From NCBI GenBank assembly GCA_025917655.1, contig CP084613.1, forward strand, positions 4,156,001 to 4,220,000: a DNA stretch of 64,000 nucleotides, written 5' to 3'. This document shows positions 21,789 to 34,031 of the stretch, one piece after another. A program made the translations under genes and the position numbers. Source of the DNA: Chlorella sorokiniana. Taxonomy: Eukaryota; Chlorophyta; Trebouxiophyceae; Chlorellales; Chlorellaceae. How positions within the stretch are numbered: position 1 is the first letter of the stretch; the number at the start of each line of letters is the position of its first letter. Below the pieces are notes generated by a model. The model saw nothing but the letters and a program-made list of their open reading frames with translations, was not told the DNA's origin and did no database searches.

Positions 21789-24161
21789 TCAGTACGACTC
21801 GCTCCACTCCTTCTCCACCTCCCCCTGGCTCAGGTAGTACTGCAGCGCGTTGGTCACCAGCTGGCACATCGGCTCCGACAGCGGCTCGCCGTGGTAGCTG
21901 CCGGGAAGGAGGCGGGGTGCAGGGTTGGGGAATTCTGGTAGGTGCAATGACGGAGGAGGCATCGCCGGCATTTGCACTGCCGACAGCGGCATGGGGCTGC
22001 TTGCATGCCGCGGCAGCGGGACTGGCAGCCGCCAATCTGCTCACTGCGCATCCCGCAGCGCTTGCCCCTTGTGCACGCGCGCTTCCCAGGAACCCCCCCC
22101 TCCCCCCGCCCCCATGGCAGCCTGCCACAGTGGTGTGCGGCGCGGCGTGGAGTCGAACCCACGCAGGCAGCAACGCTGTCGGCGGCGGGGGCTCACGTGA
22201 TGTTGAAGCGGTCGACGGCGTTGCGGCCGATGGTGTCCACCTCCGCGGACACGACGTTCAGGTTGACGTCCTTGAGCACGCGCACAATGTCTATGCGGCG
22301 AGAGTCGGGGTATGGGGCGTATGGGTGGGTGGCTGTGCATGACAGCGGCAGCAGCAGCGGGTGTGGGGGCAGGCCGGCATGCCGCGCCCTCTGGTCCGCC
22401 CATCCCCGCTCCCAGCCTTCCATTGCTCCCTCCCCGCTCTTCCCCCTTCCAGCCCACCAATCGCCGCCTCCGTTCCCCAGCCCCGCCTCCCAGCCCCATC
22501 AGCCGCCCTTCCCACCTGTGAGCAGGCCGGGCGGTCGAGCGTGTTGACCAGCAGCACCGAATGGGTGCCCGTCTCGTGCTCCCGAACCTCGATCTGGGTG
22601 ACAATGCCACGGCGGGCGCCCAGCGGCGACGTGATGTCCGCGTCCCGGGTCACCACGGCTGCGGAGTGTGGCAGGGGGCAGAGGAGAGGGGCGGGCAGGC
22701 GGCAGAACGCGTGAGCCAGGTCCGCGGCGCCGGGGGCACCATGCAGGGCAGCACCACGCCCAGCCTTGGTCACCCCTCTTTTGCCTGCTGGGGCCAGCTC
22801 CCGGCCGAGAGCGGGCCGGCAGCAGCCACGTGGCAGGCAATGAAAGCGCTCCCCGCGACGCGTGCGGGGCGGCGGCGAGGCGCACCAGCGCGTGCGGCGT
22901 TGCCCCACGCCAGCTGCTCCCCCGACTCCGGGTGGAAGGCCAGCAGGTTGTTCAGGATGGTCAGCCGGATCTCCTCCAGCTTGGCGCTCCTCAGGATCTG
23001 CGGCAAGAAAGCAGAAGCAAGCAGACCAACCGAAATCACATGCAAAAGAGTGCACGTGGAGCGCGAACGCGCTTGAGCGTGTTGGGAGAAAGGCGGAGGG
23101 GCGGAAACGCAAGGCTGTCAGCCAGAAACTGAGCAACGGGCGCTGCTGGCATTCATAAGAGCCCAGGACGCAGCGCCAGCAAGGGATCCCCACCTCACCC
23201 CCCTCCCTGGAAGCCCCCCCCGCCTAGCCACGCAGTGCGTGCACCGGCCGCCCCGCCCGCCCACCTTCTCGCTGTTGCGCGCGTCTGTGACGTAGAAGCG
23301 GTGCTCCTTGTCGCTCTTCAGCTTGGCGCGGCGGATGTTGAGGCCCAGGGCCTTGAGCGATGCCACCTGCAACCGACACAAGCGCAAGGCTTCAACAGGA
23401 TGGCAGCCGCAGCGCCCACAGACATATCCACCCCTTCTGCTCTGGCGGCAGCAGGCCGTGGTTTTATGACTGCCGAAAGCAGGCTACAAGCAGAACAGGC
23501 GCGCGTGCCAGGTCGCCACCGCAGCTGCCTGGGCATTCAGACTTGGCAGCGGCAGCGCCGTGGCGTGGCGGCTCCCCACCGTATCAAGGAGCTCCCCAGG
23601 CGATCGCCATACTCGATTGTCACCACAGTGGCGAAGGGATCGCGCTCATTGTCAATCTTGACCACCGGTTCAGGCACAGTGGCGGAGGTGCTGCCGTTGG
23701 TGCTCTCAGACACAGCCCTGCGCACCAACGGGAGTAGGGGCGGTCAGGCAGCAGGGCAGGCTGCAGCGGCTGATCCGGCGCGCCATTGTGCGGCTAGGGC
23801 ATCCTCTGGGACGTTCACGGCTCGCGAGGGCAGGCAGGGCGCGCAAAGAGGCGGGTTGGCAGCACGACTGTCATCAGACTGGCAGCCGCAACACGTGCTG
23901 TCGGTCGAGAGTAAGTTTGCTCTAGAGGATTACCTAAGAGGCTCTAGCCGAGACCTGCGCTGCGGGGCTGCGCTGCTGCAAGGCACGGGCCTGCAGGCAT
24001 CGGTCGAGGGCTTGTAAGGTCTCGACGGTTGCAGCGTTGCGCATATGCAGTCGGACAGGAATCGCCTCGATCGCTCACCTGACGGCGTGCCGCACCGCCC
24101 TGGCGCCAACAACCGGCCCAGCCACCACTGGGCAGGTTTTTGCTGCCACCACCAGCTGCAT
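21789..24161 (-). CDS. ACR11-like plastid protein with two ACT domains
   Basis: ACR11/ACR12-type proteins carry two ACT domains and a plastid transit peptide. In Arabidopsis ACR11 is linked to the plastid GS2/Fd-GOGAT nitrogen system. Exons: 24079-24161 (transit peptide, MQLVVAAKTCPVVAG), 23580-23717, 23265-23366, 22886-22997, 22516-22658, 22197-22290 and 21789-21897. ACT1: DPFATVVTIEYGDRLG, VASLKALGLNIRRAKL, then EEIRLTILNNLLAFHPESGE, which matches the Arabidopsis TVINNLLEFHPESSSQLA region. ACT2: VLLVNTLDRP, DIVRVLKDVNLNVVSAEVDT, then PMCQLVTNALQYYLSQ at the end. Frame breaks near 22510 and 23595 are repaired in homology by one base each (RPGLLT; GDRLGELLDT). Convergent with RPA49. Effector binding cannot be inferred. 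Confidence 0.85.
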
Positions 24162-24362
24162 ACTGGCCACTAAACGTAAGCTGCTTGTATGTGCTATTTC
24201 GGAGATCAAATGCGCTTGCAAAGAACACTGCACATATGAAAGCAGCGGGGGTGAGCTGGCGTCGGCAGGTGCAGCGCGATTGCTCATGAAGATGTGCAAT
24301 CCAAGGCAATCTACAAGGCCGGCCCCCCATCCGACTGCGCGCTCAACCTGGTTGGCAGACAG

Positions 24363-24367
24363 TTACA
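24363..24367 (-). terminator. TGTAA poly(A) signal, TM9SF3-like gene
   Basis: TGTAA on the minus strand about 86 bp after the stop codon of the nonaspanin gene. Confidence 0.6.
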
Positions 24368-24452
24368 GCGGTAAACAGTGATGCAAAGGGAGCGATACGA
24401 AAAACGAGAGCAAAAAAGGGAGGCATGCAAGCCGCGGGGCAGCGACCCGCCG

Positions 24453-27400
24453 CTAATCCACCTTGACCTGCGCGAAAATTCTGCGCACAAAGGCCAGGCT
24501 GCCCAGGTACCCCACCGCGCCGCACATCATGCTCAGACCTGCAGCAACCGAGGCAGGCCGGTCAGCTGAACAGAAAACCAGGCGGCCTGCGGCGCTGATT
24601 GCTTTGGCGCATGAGCCTTGAGGCCCGTGCCGCAGCCCGCCGCCAAAACCCAGCCCACCTATGCAGAACATGAGGGTGTAGCCGAAGTAGAAAGCCGTCT
24701 GGAAGAAGCCCGTCATCTTCGTCTTCATCACAAAGTAGTGCACCGAGTAGAGCATGACGTACACGGCTGGATGGGAGCGGTGGGGAGGAGCACACCGTTA
24801 GGGCACACAAGAGATCAGCCGACACGCAAGCTGAGCGCTGAGTGCCGGCGGGACGCATTCCCGAGCAGGGAAGCCCACTGCGCCCATGCAGCACGGCCTG
24901 GGCGGCCCCAAAGCTCACAGGTGGAGGCCCCCGCTGAGAATGCGGTCCAGTGCCAGTGGTAGTTTTCGGCGTTGAGCAGGAAGTAGGTGCCCACGATGGT
25001 GACGCAGACCTGGAGGGAGTGGGTGGGGTGAGGCGGGGTGGCAAGGGGGCCCGAGCAATAGGCACAACAAAAGACATGCCACATGGCAGGGCAGGGCTGC
25101 TGGGAGATGCTGTGCCAGGCAGAGCCGGGCCGCGCCGTCACGCAGCAGCGAGCAATTGAGCAGTGAGCACGCAGCGGGGGGCTCACCGTGACGATCAGCA
25201 GGATAAGGAAGACGAGGAGGAAGAAGCCGTACACGTAGTACACCTGCAGTACCGACAGGGACCACCCAGTCAGGGCAGAAGGGTTGAGGGTTGCCAGCGC
25301 TGTGCACGTGCCGCTCGCAGCAATGCGCGGCAGGAGCCGGTTCCAAGCCCAGCCACTGCACATGGATCAACGTCTGCCACCTTCATGCAGCTGATCTGTG
25401 CGGTACGGGCGTCCCGCACGCACCTTGTAGTTCCAGAAGGAGGTGAAGATGAAGTACATTTCGATGAAGATGGAGCCAAAGGGCAGCAGGCCCCCACCAG
25501 TGCAATCACCCAAGGCCGCAGGTACCACTTCTTGTCTGGGATGGGGGAGGGGATGCGCTTGACCCTGCAGGGGCCGCGGGATTGGGTGAGAGGCGGAGCG
25601 GCTGGGAGGCTCAAGACGCAGACAGGGAGAGGGAGAGGCAGCTGAGGGGATGACGCGTCCCGGCATCCTTCCCACGGGCGATGGGACCTGGGGCACCAGG
25701 CTGCATGCGTGCTGGGACACCAGGCTGCGCGCATGCAGGCTGCCCACCCCCCACCCCACCTGCAGGGGTAGTTGGGCGTGCCCGCCCAGTTGCGGCCCAC
25801 CACGGTGCCGAAGAGGCAGAGCGGGAAGGAGATGAACATCCAGATGAGGAGCACAATCACGATCGAGCCAAAGGGGACGGCCGCCAGCGACTGGTAGAAG
25901 ATGGCGATGGTGTTGAGCACAAAGGCGATGCCGAAGCAGGAGAGGGGGAAGAGGCAGGCGGTGACCAGCATCGTCTGGATCCAGTTCTTGCCCTCGTTGC
26001 GCGCGTAGAAGCCGCCGCTCACGTAGCTGTCGGGCGGCGGGGTGGAGGCAGAGGCAGGCTTGATTCACAGCAGAGCACAGCGCGCACGCTAGAGAGGCCG
26101 GGCAGCATCTGGCCAGATCCGGCCGGCAGGCCCTTGCCTCCCTGCCTCCCGGCAGTTGCTGGAGGCAGGACGGCAGCTTACACATCGGCCCTTCCTGCAT
26201 CCGCAGCCCTCACCCGCCCACAAAGGAGGTCAGAGCGTAGCAGATGATGAAGACGGTGACAATCGTGCCGCGCTCGACAAACAGCGTGCCTGAAACCGAG
26301 GGCATGACCGAGCGGGCAGGGCAGAGTGTCAGCAGCAACAAACCACCCCAGCCGCAGCCTCGGGCGTGGCTGCTGCCAGCAACCAGTGCCAGCCAGCCAG
26401 ACGACGGCAGTGCTGCTGAGCGGCCGCAGCCCCCTTCCATCCTGCGCAGCATCGTGCAGTCGCCTCCCCTCCCATGCACCGCTTCATGCCCTTCACTCAC
26501 CCGCGATGGTGATGAGGATGACGGCCAGGACCAGCAGCGCCAGCTGCACGCCTGTGCCGATCGACGCCGCCAGCACCTCCAAGAAGCGGGGTGGGCGGAA
26601 GACGTCGCCGTGCACCTGGCGGTACAGGAGGGGCGCAACAAGAGGCACAGGACGTAATGTGTTGATGCGGTACCTGGGGGCAGCTGCCCGCATGCACAGC
26701 AGGCAGGTGGCTGCGTCATCTCCCACCAACGGCCGGCCCATGCACCCTCCAGCCAGCGCGCGGTGCCAGCTGGCTCCCTCCCAGAGCGGGCATAGAGCAA
26801 GGAGCAGCGCGGCAGGGCGCACCAGCTTCCACCCGCTCTCCTCGCTCATGTCGCGCTCCAGGGACTCGAGGTCGTCGGTGTCGCGGGCGGTGTACCGCGC
26901 GTAGTCGCGGCGCAGCGTGCGCAGCAGGATCATGGACACCAGGCCCGTCAGGAAGATGACCATCATGAAGGAGTTGAAGATGGAGAACCAGTGGATCTGC
27001 GCGGGGGGGGTTGACTGTGTGTGTGTGTGAAGGGGGGTTGAGAACGGCATTGGAGCGCGATTGCAAGGAGTGAAGGCAGCATTGGAGCCAGGGTGTGGAT
27101 GCTGGTGCAGCTTGGGATCAATGGAATCACGGGGATTCAGGCTGAGTCCCTGCACACACGCTGCGAGTTTCTCTGTCCCTTTGCTGCTTGAGACCGTGGC
27201 TCGCAACGCCTCCCTTTTCAAGTCACAGACCAGCAGCACACACGGCAGAAAGCAAGGCTAAAGCAGCACCAGCATGCGACCAAGCCAGGCCCAGCGTGTT
27301 TGGCACTGGGCCTTGGGCCATGCACAAGAGCCTGCTGCCGCCCCCTCCCACTGTTGCTGCCCTGAGCCCTGCTGCCAGCTACAGCCTGAGCTGCCAACCC

Positions 27401-29127
27401 CATTGAAGGCTGTATGCTGCTGCCACGGCCTCCACTGCTGCCACGCCGCTGAATACAGCTTGCTGTGGCAACCACTCCTGCTGCTCATTTGGATCTGGAT
27501 CGATGTAAAACCTGCTTTCAGCCTGAACACAACGCAACCCACCTGGTGCTCAAAGAAGTTGAAGTCCAGGTAGCGCTCGAAGCGGCGCACAAAGGGGATG
27601 GAGGTGGCCTTCCATTGCACCGAGTAGGTGAACGCCAGCTGCCCGCCCGACGACAGCGGCTGCGGCGACTCGCTCGTCAGGTTGATGTGGATGATCTGCG
27701 CGCAAGGGAGGAGGGCACGTGCCGTTTTTCGCCTTTGTTCAATTAATCTAGGGCAGACCGTACTAAAAGACAGCACGCCACGGCCGATTGGGCGCTACAC
27801 GATAAGGAGGGGGCGGGATGCCGCCAGCAGGGCCGCAGCAGACGAAGGCAAATGCCCCACGCCCTCCTGTCCGTCCCTGAACCCGCTTGTTGCCCGTGGC
27901 TGCGACAGCTGGTGCAGCACCCAAAAGAGTCACCGCCACAATGGGAAAACATCCAGGCGCCCACCCTGTCCCCGTTGTACGCAATGTCCAGGGTCTTGTG
28001 GGTGTAGATGTAGACCGAGGTGTCGTCCTTGGTCTGCTCCGGCGGCGGCCCCACAAAGCCCCAGATGGGCAGGTCGTCCGCAAAGAACTCGTACCAGTAG
28101 TGCCGCCGTACCGCCTCCGTGAAGTCTTCCACCTGCGGTACAAGAAGCAGTGCAAGAAGCGGTGCGATCGGCAACGAAGTGGCGGCCGGACGGGTGGGCA
28201 GGCCACGGCGGATGGGCAGCGACGAGAAGCGCCGCCGTCTTGACGGCATGGCGGACGCAGCGGTCGCGACCCCTCCTCATACCGCGCCAGCACGTAGCCG
28301 GGTGCGGCAAGGACACCTCGCTTTCCTCCCCACCAAGAGACGTGCTGCCCTGGGACACACCCCAACCCAAGACACGCCCCCACCCGCCCCCAGCGCCGAC
28401 CCACCCACTGGTGGGTGGCCGCCCGCCCGCCCACACACCTTGTCGTCGTCTAAGGTCACCGTGCAGATGTCGGTTTGGGCAGGTCTGTGCGGAACTTGAG
28501 CTCCAGCTGCGAGTCGATGAGCTCATTGCCCTGCAGCACCTCCCCAGCCCGCCCCACTTGTGCCGCGGCTTCTCAGCCGGCTTGGGCTTGCAGAAGGGCA
28601 GCAGGTAGTAGTTGTCTGATGGTGGGATGCATAGGGGGGGACAGGGGCGCACGGGCAATCAGTCGCACTGTGGTGCTGGCGTGGGAGCCGCGCTTGGCAG
28701 AACGGCGGCTCGTGCGGCTCATGGCAGCCCGTTGCAGACGGCGCCGCGTGCGCTCACATGTCTCCTGTGGGTTGTTGTAAGGCCCCACTTTGTTGACCCA
28801 CAGCGTGACTGTGTCGCCTACTTGGTACTGCACAGCGAAGGGGGTGCAGGGCAAATCAAGAGGACCGGGACGGGGGCTGGCGGGCTCGGCAGGGCGCACA
28901 AGCGAGTGCAGGCTGGGGAAGGCAGCCGACAGCGCAGGCGGCTGTTCGCTGCCTGGAGCGCATCATGCAGACGTCCATGGCTGGAAGGGCCGCCGCAACA
29001 CAGGGAGAACTGCACCGATCGTTGTGTCTTCGGCCGCCCTCACCCTGTGGTTGTGCTCGTCCGCTGCTGCCAGGCCAACCAGAAGAGCTAGCACTGCCGC
29101 CACAGCGGCTGCTTGGGCCCCTCCCAT
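24453..29127 (-). CDS. Transmembrane 9 superfamily protein (nonaspanin, TM9SF3 type)
   Basis: Endosomal/Golgi nine-TM protein (EMP70 family) involved in membrane-protein sorting. Fourteen exons: 29044-29127 (signal peptide [20 protein letters not shown]), 28758-28827, 28439-28615, 27965-28132, 27543-27695, 26823-26996, 26501-26615, 26214-26289, 25760-26026, 25424-25564, 25187-25243, 24919-25009, 24659-24766 and 24453-24538. The luminal domain has [20 protein letters not shown] and [20 protein letters not shown]. The membrane part has [71 protein letters not shown] and [19 protein letters not shown]. It ends [18 protein letters not shown], and human TM9SF3 ends VRKIYTNVKID. That C-terminal K-x-D is the COPI-binding signal known in this family. 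Frame breaks lie near 25493, 28470 and 28540. Confidence 0.92.
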
Positions 29128-30419
29128 CGCTCCTGCTGCTGCTCCAGCAACCGATTGGGCGGAGCGCCCCTGGCAGTTGAAGCAGGAAACTGCGTTCCAG
29201 CGTCGATAACCACTGCAGGATTAGATCGCCGATGTTACCAAGCTCTGAAACCAGCCCCTGCGCATGCTTGACACGCAGAAGAAAGGCGGTTAAATGTGTT
29301 CATCCGAGGGCTCTATTCTGCTTGCTCCAACATTGTCTGCTGCGAAAGGCTGAAGGCGAATTTCTGGCAGATCGACGCTCCCAAGATGAGCCCTGCCAGT
29401 TGCTTTGGACAACCCCAACTCCCTTTTGGGAGCTCCAAAGTGATACAGCAGCAAAACACAGGATCATGAGCAAGTTAACGGCGTGGTGAATGCACTAGAG
29501 GGGCTGTAACGCCCCTTCTAGTCAACTACAGGCTGGCACTGTCGGCCCCCGTAAGAGCGGTATTGTGTGGTGAGGGCTTGGCGCTGGTGCTGACCTCGCT
29601 GGTGCTGACCGCATCACCACGACCTGCTGTGAGTATTGGAGTTTCATGAGGCGGGTGATGAAATGAGGAAGGTCAGTTTGGCCTCCCCCAAGATGGGGAA
29701 AGCAGCAAGTCGCTTCACAAACGGTAGCCTCCTTGCTCTTCTGCGCTGGCCAGCTTGCAAGGTGGACTTGCGGCGTTGTCGATGCAAGGTCGCTGCCGTT
29801 TGACTGGTTTGTGTACCGGTATGTAGTTCATCCTGAGGTTGGAGACTGTTGATAAGTGCTTGGAGCAGACTGCTGACCAGGGCTGCGGTGGTGACGGTGC
29901 CGTCCGGGCATTCGGCCCTCACCCAGTCAGGCAGACTTGTGGGTCGGTGTGCACAAATGATATTGATCATTGTTTTGGGGTCTATCAGTATCGATGAGCA
30001 CGGCAATGTCGCCTTCAGCACACACATTAAGGGGGCAGGGGCAGGGGGGGGCAGCACACTAATCAGGCGGCCAGGCGGCTGGATAGTTCCGCAAGGTCTC
30101 ATTGCGGCATTTTTGTCAACGCTGCAGTCCTTAATTTTCTGTCGACACTGATACTGTCCGTAATTGTAGCGCAAGAAGCCAAGTAGCAGAGAGCAGCGCC
30201 AACTTGTGTTTATGTCGGCGGCTCTGTGGTCCCCAAGGCCGCGGGGGAGGGTCTTTATGTTGATGTAGCACAGGTGATGTCTGCGTATGAGCGGTGTGTA
30301 TCATAAACGTCACTGGGTCGACCCGCCCGCTCAGCGGCTGCACCACCAGTTGGCACATCGGCCTTGCACTGAAACGCGTAGTGTTGCATAGCCAAGACTG
30401 CCACTTGTGCCTGTTACAG
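29128..30419. other. Divergent intergenic region with a short hairpin
   Basis: This lies between the TM9SF3-like start and the first clear choline kinase exon. It is the least GC-rich part of the window and may hold an unrecognised 5' exon of the kinase. At 29494-29520 a near-palindrome ctagaggggc-tgtaac-gccccttctag forms an 11-bp stem. The open frames here lack recognisable motifs. Confidence 0.4.
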
Positions 30420-33040
30420 GTGCTCCTGAATAGTAGGGATGCACTGCAGCCTGTGCTGGAGGCCACCCCAGGATGGAACCAGGTGCGCCGCCGCAGCCGT
30501 CCTTCCCCCTTGCTGTGTTCGCTCCATTCCTCACAGCCGCCACTTAATGCCGCTGCCAGCCCAAGCGCTGCCGGTCCGCACCCACCCACGCAACTCGTGC
30601 TTGCCGCAGGCGACCGCCGCCGCTGCCAGCGTGGAGCAGGTGAGCGGGCGTTGACCAACCTGGTGTACCGCTGCACCTCGCCCACCGCCGCCGCCAACTC
30701 CACCGTCATCATCCGCGTCTTTGGCTCGGGCGGCAAGCTGTTCAGCCAGCGCGACGAGCGCAACATCTTCCTGCTGGCGTCTGAGCTGGGCGTGGGCCCA
30801 AAGTGCCTGGTGGGTGACGCAATGGGGCGGGGGGGGCGGGCAGGCTGCGCTCTTGCCAGCCTTTGGTGGCCGCCTGCCAGGGCCCTCCCTTGCAGGCCAG
30901 CAACGGGCTGTGCTCAGCGTCTGGATGTGCTCAGCGTCCGAAGCCCCAGCAGCTGCGTGTTCTGCAGGTGGAGTTTGGCAACGGGCGGGTCGAAGAGTTC
31001 CTGCCGGGGCCACCCTGTCTGCTGCCACCATGAAGGTGCCCGCGGTGTCGGCCGCCATCGCCGCCGCCCTGGCTGCCTTCCACGTCCGCATGCTGGCACA
31101 GCTGCCCGCGGCGCGACACACGGCGGCGCTGCGGCGAGTGATGCTGACAGTGGCAGTATGGCGGCGGCAGACGGGCTGCAGGATGCGCAGCAGCAGCAGC
31201 AGCGGCGGCAGCGGCAGCAGCACGGGGATGGCGAGGCAGCACCGGGGCTGCAGCCAGCCATCTACGGCCGCATCCTCACATGGCACGCAGCTGCACAGCA
31301 GCTGTGCGGGGATACTTTGAGGGAGCTGGGGCTGGGGGACCTCCCTCGCGAGGTGAGCCGAGAGATGCGCGCTCATGCGCTGCGGCACAATCGTGCTGAT
31401 GACCTGCGCTGCCGCAGCATGCCTCCCTCCCGGCAACGGTCGCATGCGTGTGACCCGTTGCGTTGTGTATACGTCTGGTAGCCAGGCGTTGTGTCTGGCC
31501 TCCGTTTGAGGGGGGAGACGGAAGGGAGCGGGGCAGATGGGCTGGCAAGTTGCGTTGCACCATCTCAGAGGCCGCCCACTCCGCTGCGTCACCCCCGCCC
31601 ACTGCCCTGGCCCCCTGCTGCAGCTCGACGCGTTCCGGCAGCGGATGGACGCGCGCTTTCCTCCCTGGATCGGCTTCTGCCACAACGACTTGCAGTACGG
31701 CAACCTACTGCTTTTCGGCGGCGACAGCGGAAGCGTAGCGGCAGGCAGCGGCTGGGCGGCAGACGGCAGCAACGGAGACGGCACGGTATCGGCGGACGGT
31801 CCGGCGGACGGCGCGGCGGCAGGGGATGGCGAGGGCGTCGGCGGCCTGTTTGTGAAGCTGATTGACTACGAATACAGCACGCTGAACGGTGAGGGCTGAG
31901 GGCGGTGCTCCTCCGCGTTTTGTTCTGGTGCTCTTGGAGCCTGCCACTGCTGTGCTGCCTGCACGGAGCAGCACCATCCCCGAACGAGCAACGACTGCTG
32001 GCTGCGCCGTCGGCGCCGTGAGCGCAGCAGCTGGCTCCTGCCGCTGGCGCTGCGGCGCACGCTGTCGTGGCGTCTGGGCGCGTGCATGATGGGGGGCCAC
32101 GGTGTGGCACGAGCCTTCCTAGCCTTCGATCCACCCATCCCGCTGAGCCTTGCGCCAGCCTGGGTGTCGGCCGCTTCACCCTGCCAGGCCGCCGCCTCAG
32201 CCCCTCGCCGCCCGGCCCCCTGCCACCCCTTCAGATGTGGCCTTTGACGTCGCAAACTTCTTCTGCGAATGGGCATTCGACTACCACTCAGGTCTGCGTG
32301 GCGGCACCGGGGGACACAGCGCAGCCTGGCCGCCGAGCGGCGGCCGCCGCGCTGAGCTGCGCTGCGCCTGCTGTGACACCTGCCCTGAGCTGCCAGGGGC
32401 GGCAGGCTTGAGCCGCTGAGCCTGTTTCCCGGCCCCGCATCGCGTTCAGTGCTGAATGAGCCACCCTCTTGCGAGGGTAACTTGCGAGGGCCCCCCACTC
32501 CCCACACACACACACACACACACACCAACAGCACCACACCATCACCCGTCACACGCACAGCCGCCGCCCCCACCGTGCATTGCCGCCACCACCACCACCT
32601 CACGCACGCATGGACACCTGCCCCCATGCAGACGAGGCTCATGTGTTCCACGACAGCTGGCTGCCCAGCGAGGAGCAGCAGCTGTGCTTTTGCCGTGCCT
32701 ACGTGGCAGCAATACGCGGCGCTGCAGCAGCCGCCGCAGCCGCCAGCGCCACCGAGCGGCGCGGTGCGGAGGGCGGCTCGCAGCCGCCGCCGCTGCCCGA
32801 CGCTGGGGTTGCACTGGCAGGCTGCATCCTGTCCGCAGCAGCTGCCAATGGGGCCTCCAGCGAAGAGGCAGGAGCACGCCTGCTGCAGCGCAAGGCGGCG
32901 GCGCACATGCCGCTGTCACACCTCAAGTGGGGCTTGTGGGGCCTGATCCAGGACCGGCTGTCTGACGTGGACTTCGACTACATTGGCTACGCCCGGATGC
33001 GATCGAGCGGTACCACAGCACCAAGCGCAACGTGCTGTGA
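30420..33040 (+). CDS. Choline kinase
   Basis: ATP-dependent phosphorylation of choline, the first step of the Kennedy pathway to phosphatidylcholine. Exons: 30420-30482, 30610-30810, 30968-31352, 31624-31888, 32235-32291 and 32632-33040. Motifs: ALTNLVYRC, VIIRVFGSGG and RDERNIFLLASELGVGPK (ATP lobe), then GRVEEFLPGATLSAATMKVP. The catalytic Brenner loop IGFCHNDLQYGNLL is at exon 4, followed by LIDYEYSTLN, then DVAFDVANFFCEWAFDYHSD. The C-terminal lobe HLKWGLWGLIQDRLSDVDFD leads to YIGYARMR. These match plant choline kinase (GFCHNDLQYGN, IDYEYSS.N..AYDIANHFCE) better than ethanolamine kinase. One base short near 30650, 31010 and 33010; with the last restored the protein ends ERYHSTKRNVL at 33040, otherwise at 33131. 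An acidic Ser/Gly/Asp loop follows the Brenner motif. The start exon is not identified. Confidence 0.85.
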
Positions 33041-34031
33041 TAGCTTGGCCGGCCGTGCTGCTCTGGAAGCGCAGCCAGCGAGGCATGCCCCGCTCGTGCT
33101 GCCAAGCCTTTCGGTTGTGAACTCTTCATGATTCCCTCTCTGAACTGCGTGTTGCTCTGACAGTGTCATTTTCGAAAGTGATCAAGTAACTGGTCAGCAA
33201 GGACTGCAGAGTGCCCTCACGGATGGAGGGATGCTCCAGTATCACTTGGTTGCACATCGGCCCTGGGCCTGCCTGCAGGGTGAGCACCGGCCGCGGCCAC
33301 TCGCCGGCTGCGCTGGTCTCCACGAGGCGGGCACGCGCATGCCTCCATGTGTGAGTGTGGCCTGCGTGAGTGCCCTGGCGATAGCGCGATGCTGCAAGCT
33401 CTCGCATGCAACTCTTGCAGATGGCCAAACCGCAGTCTTTCGCAGAGAGGGGTGCCAGTGGCAGCCTGTCCGCGTGCCGCCACGGCTGCATGGCAATGCA
33501 CAGCGCTGAAGCGGCGACTGTTGCGGCCCAGTTCCACCTGCCTCGCCGGTGCTTCCTGTCATTCCTGCCACATGCAGGCGTTGATTGCACAGGACTGACT
33601 CATGCGTGGACGGAAATGCTGCTCTTCAATAAAGCAGGCTGCTGAAGGGGCAGAAGAGTGCAATTGGAGGCCAAATACGAGGCCATGGATCGGGGAAGAA
33701 GGAGGGGGAAGAAGTGGGGGCCGCACGTTCTTTAACGGGAAGTTTGCGTTCATCAAGGGGGAGGTTGCCAGGCACATGGATACCAGCAGAAGGTTGTGTT
33801 CGTGAAAAGAGCGCTTTATTCAAGTACAACAAAAGAAGAAGGATGGGAGGGAGGCTGCTTTTTGTGCAACGCCCGACAGAAAAACATGAAGGCGCAAGCA
33901 AAGATTGATGGACTGGGCAACGCGAGCATCGCTGGGTGTACCGGTGTATCTGCTGCATGAATTTGAGAGGCTTGGTAGTGAAAAAGTCGATGGACTCACA
34001 GAACCGACAGACCTTGCATGTTCGGGAACAT
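33041..34031. other. Convergent 3' region, no gene recognised
   Basis: This lies between choline kinase (+) and the first LysM-FAS1 gene (-). Only short or unconvincing open frames are present, and no clear poly(A) signal was found on either strand. Confidence 0.4.

Noticed and set aside
22126-22192. A tRNA-like T-arm (gtgg-gttcgact-ccac, minus strand) in an ACR intron
   Set aside because: The loop is eight bases, and no D-arm, anticodon arm or matching acceptor stem could be folded around it.
29644-30174. A 176-codon minus-strand open frame in the TM9SF3/choline kinase gap
   Set aside because: Part looks mildly protein-like, but there is no recognisable family, splice context or poly(A) signal. 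Evidence is too weak to call a gene.
30316-30364. A short match (accagttggcacatcggc) to the last exon of the ACR gene
   Set aside because: About 18 bases with one mismatch and no similarity on either side. Chance cannot be excluded.
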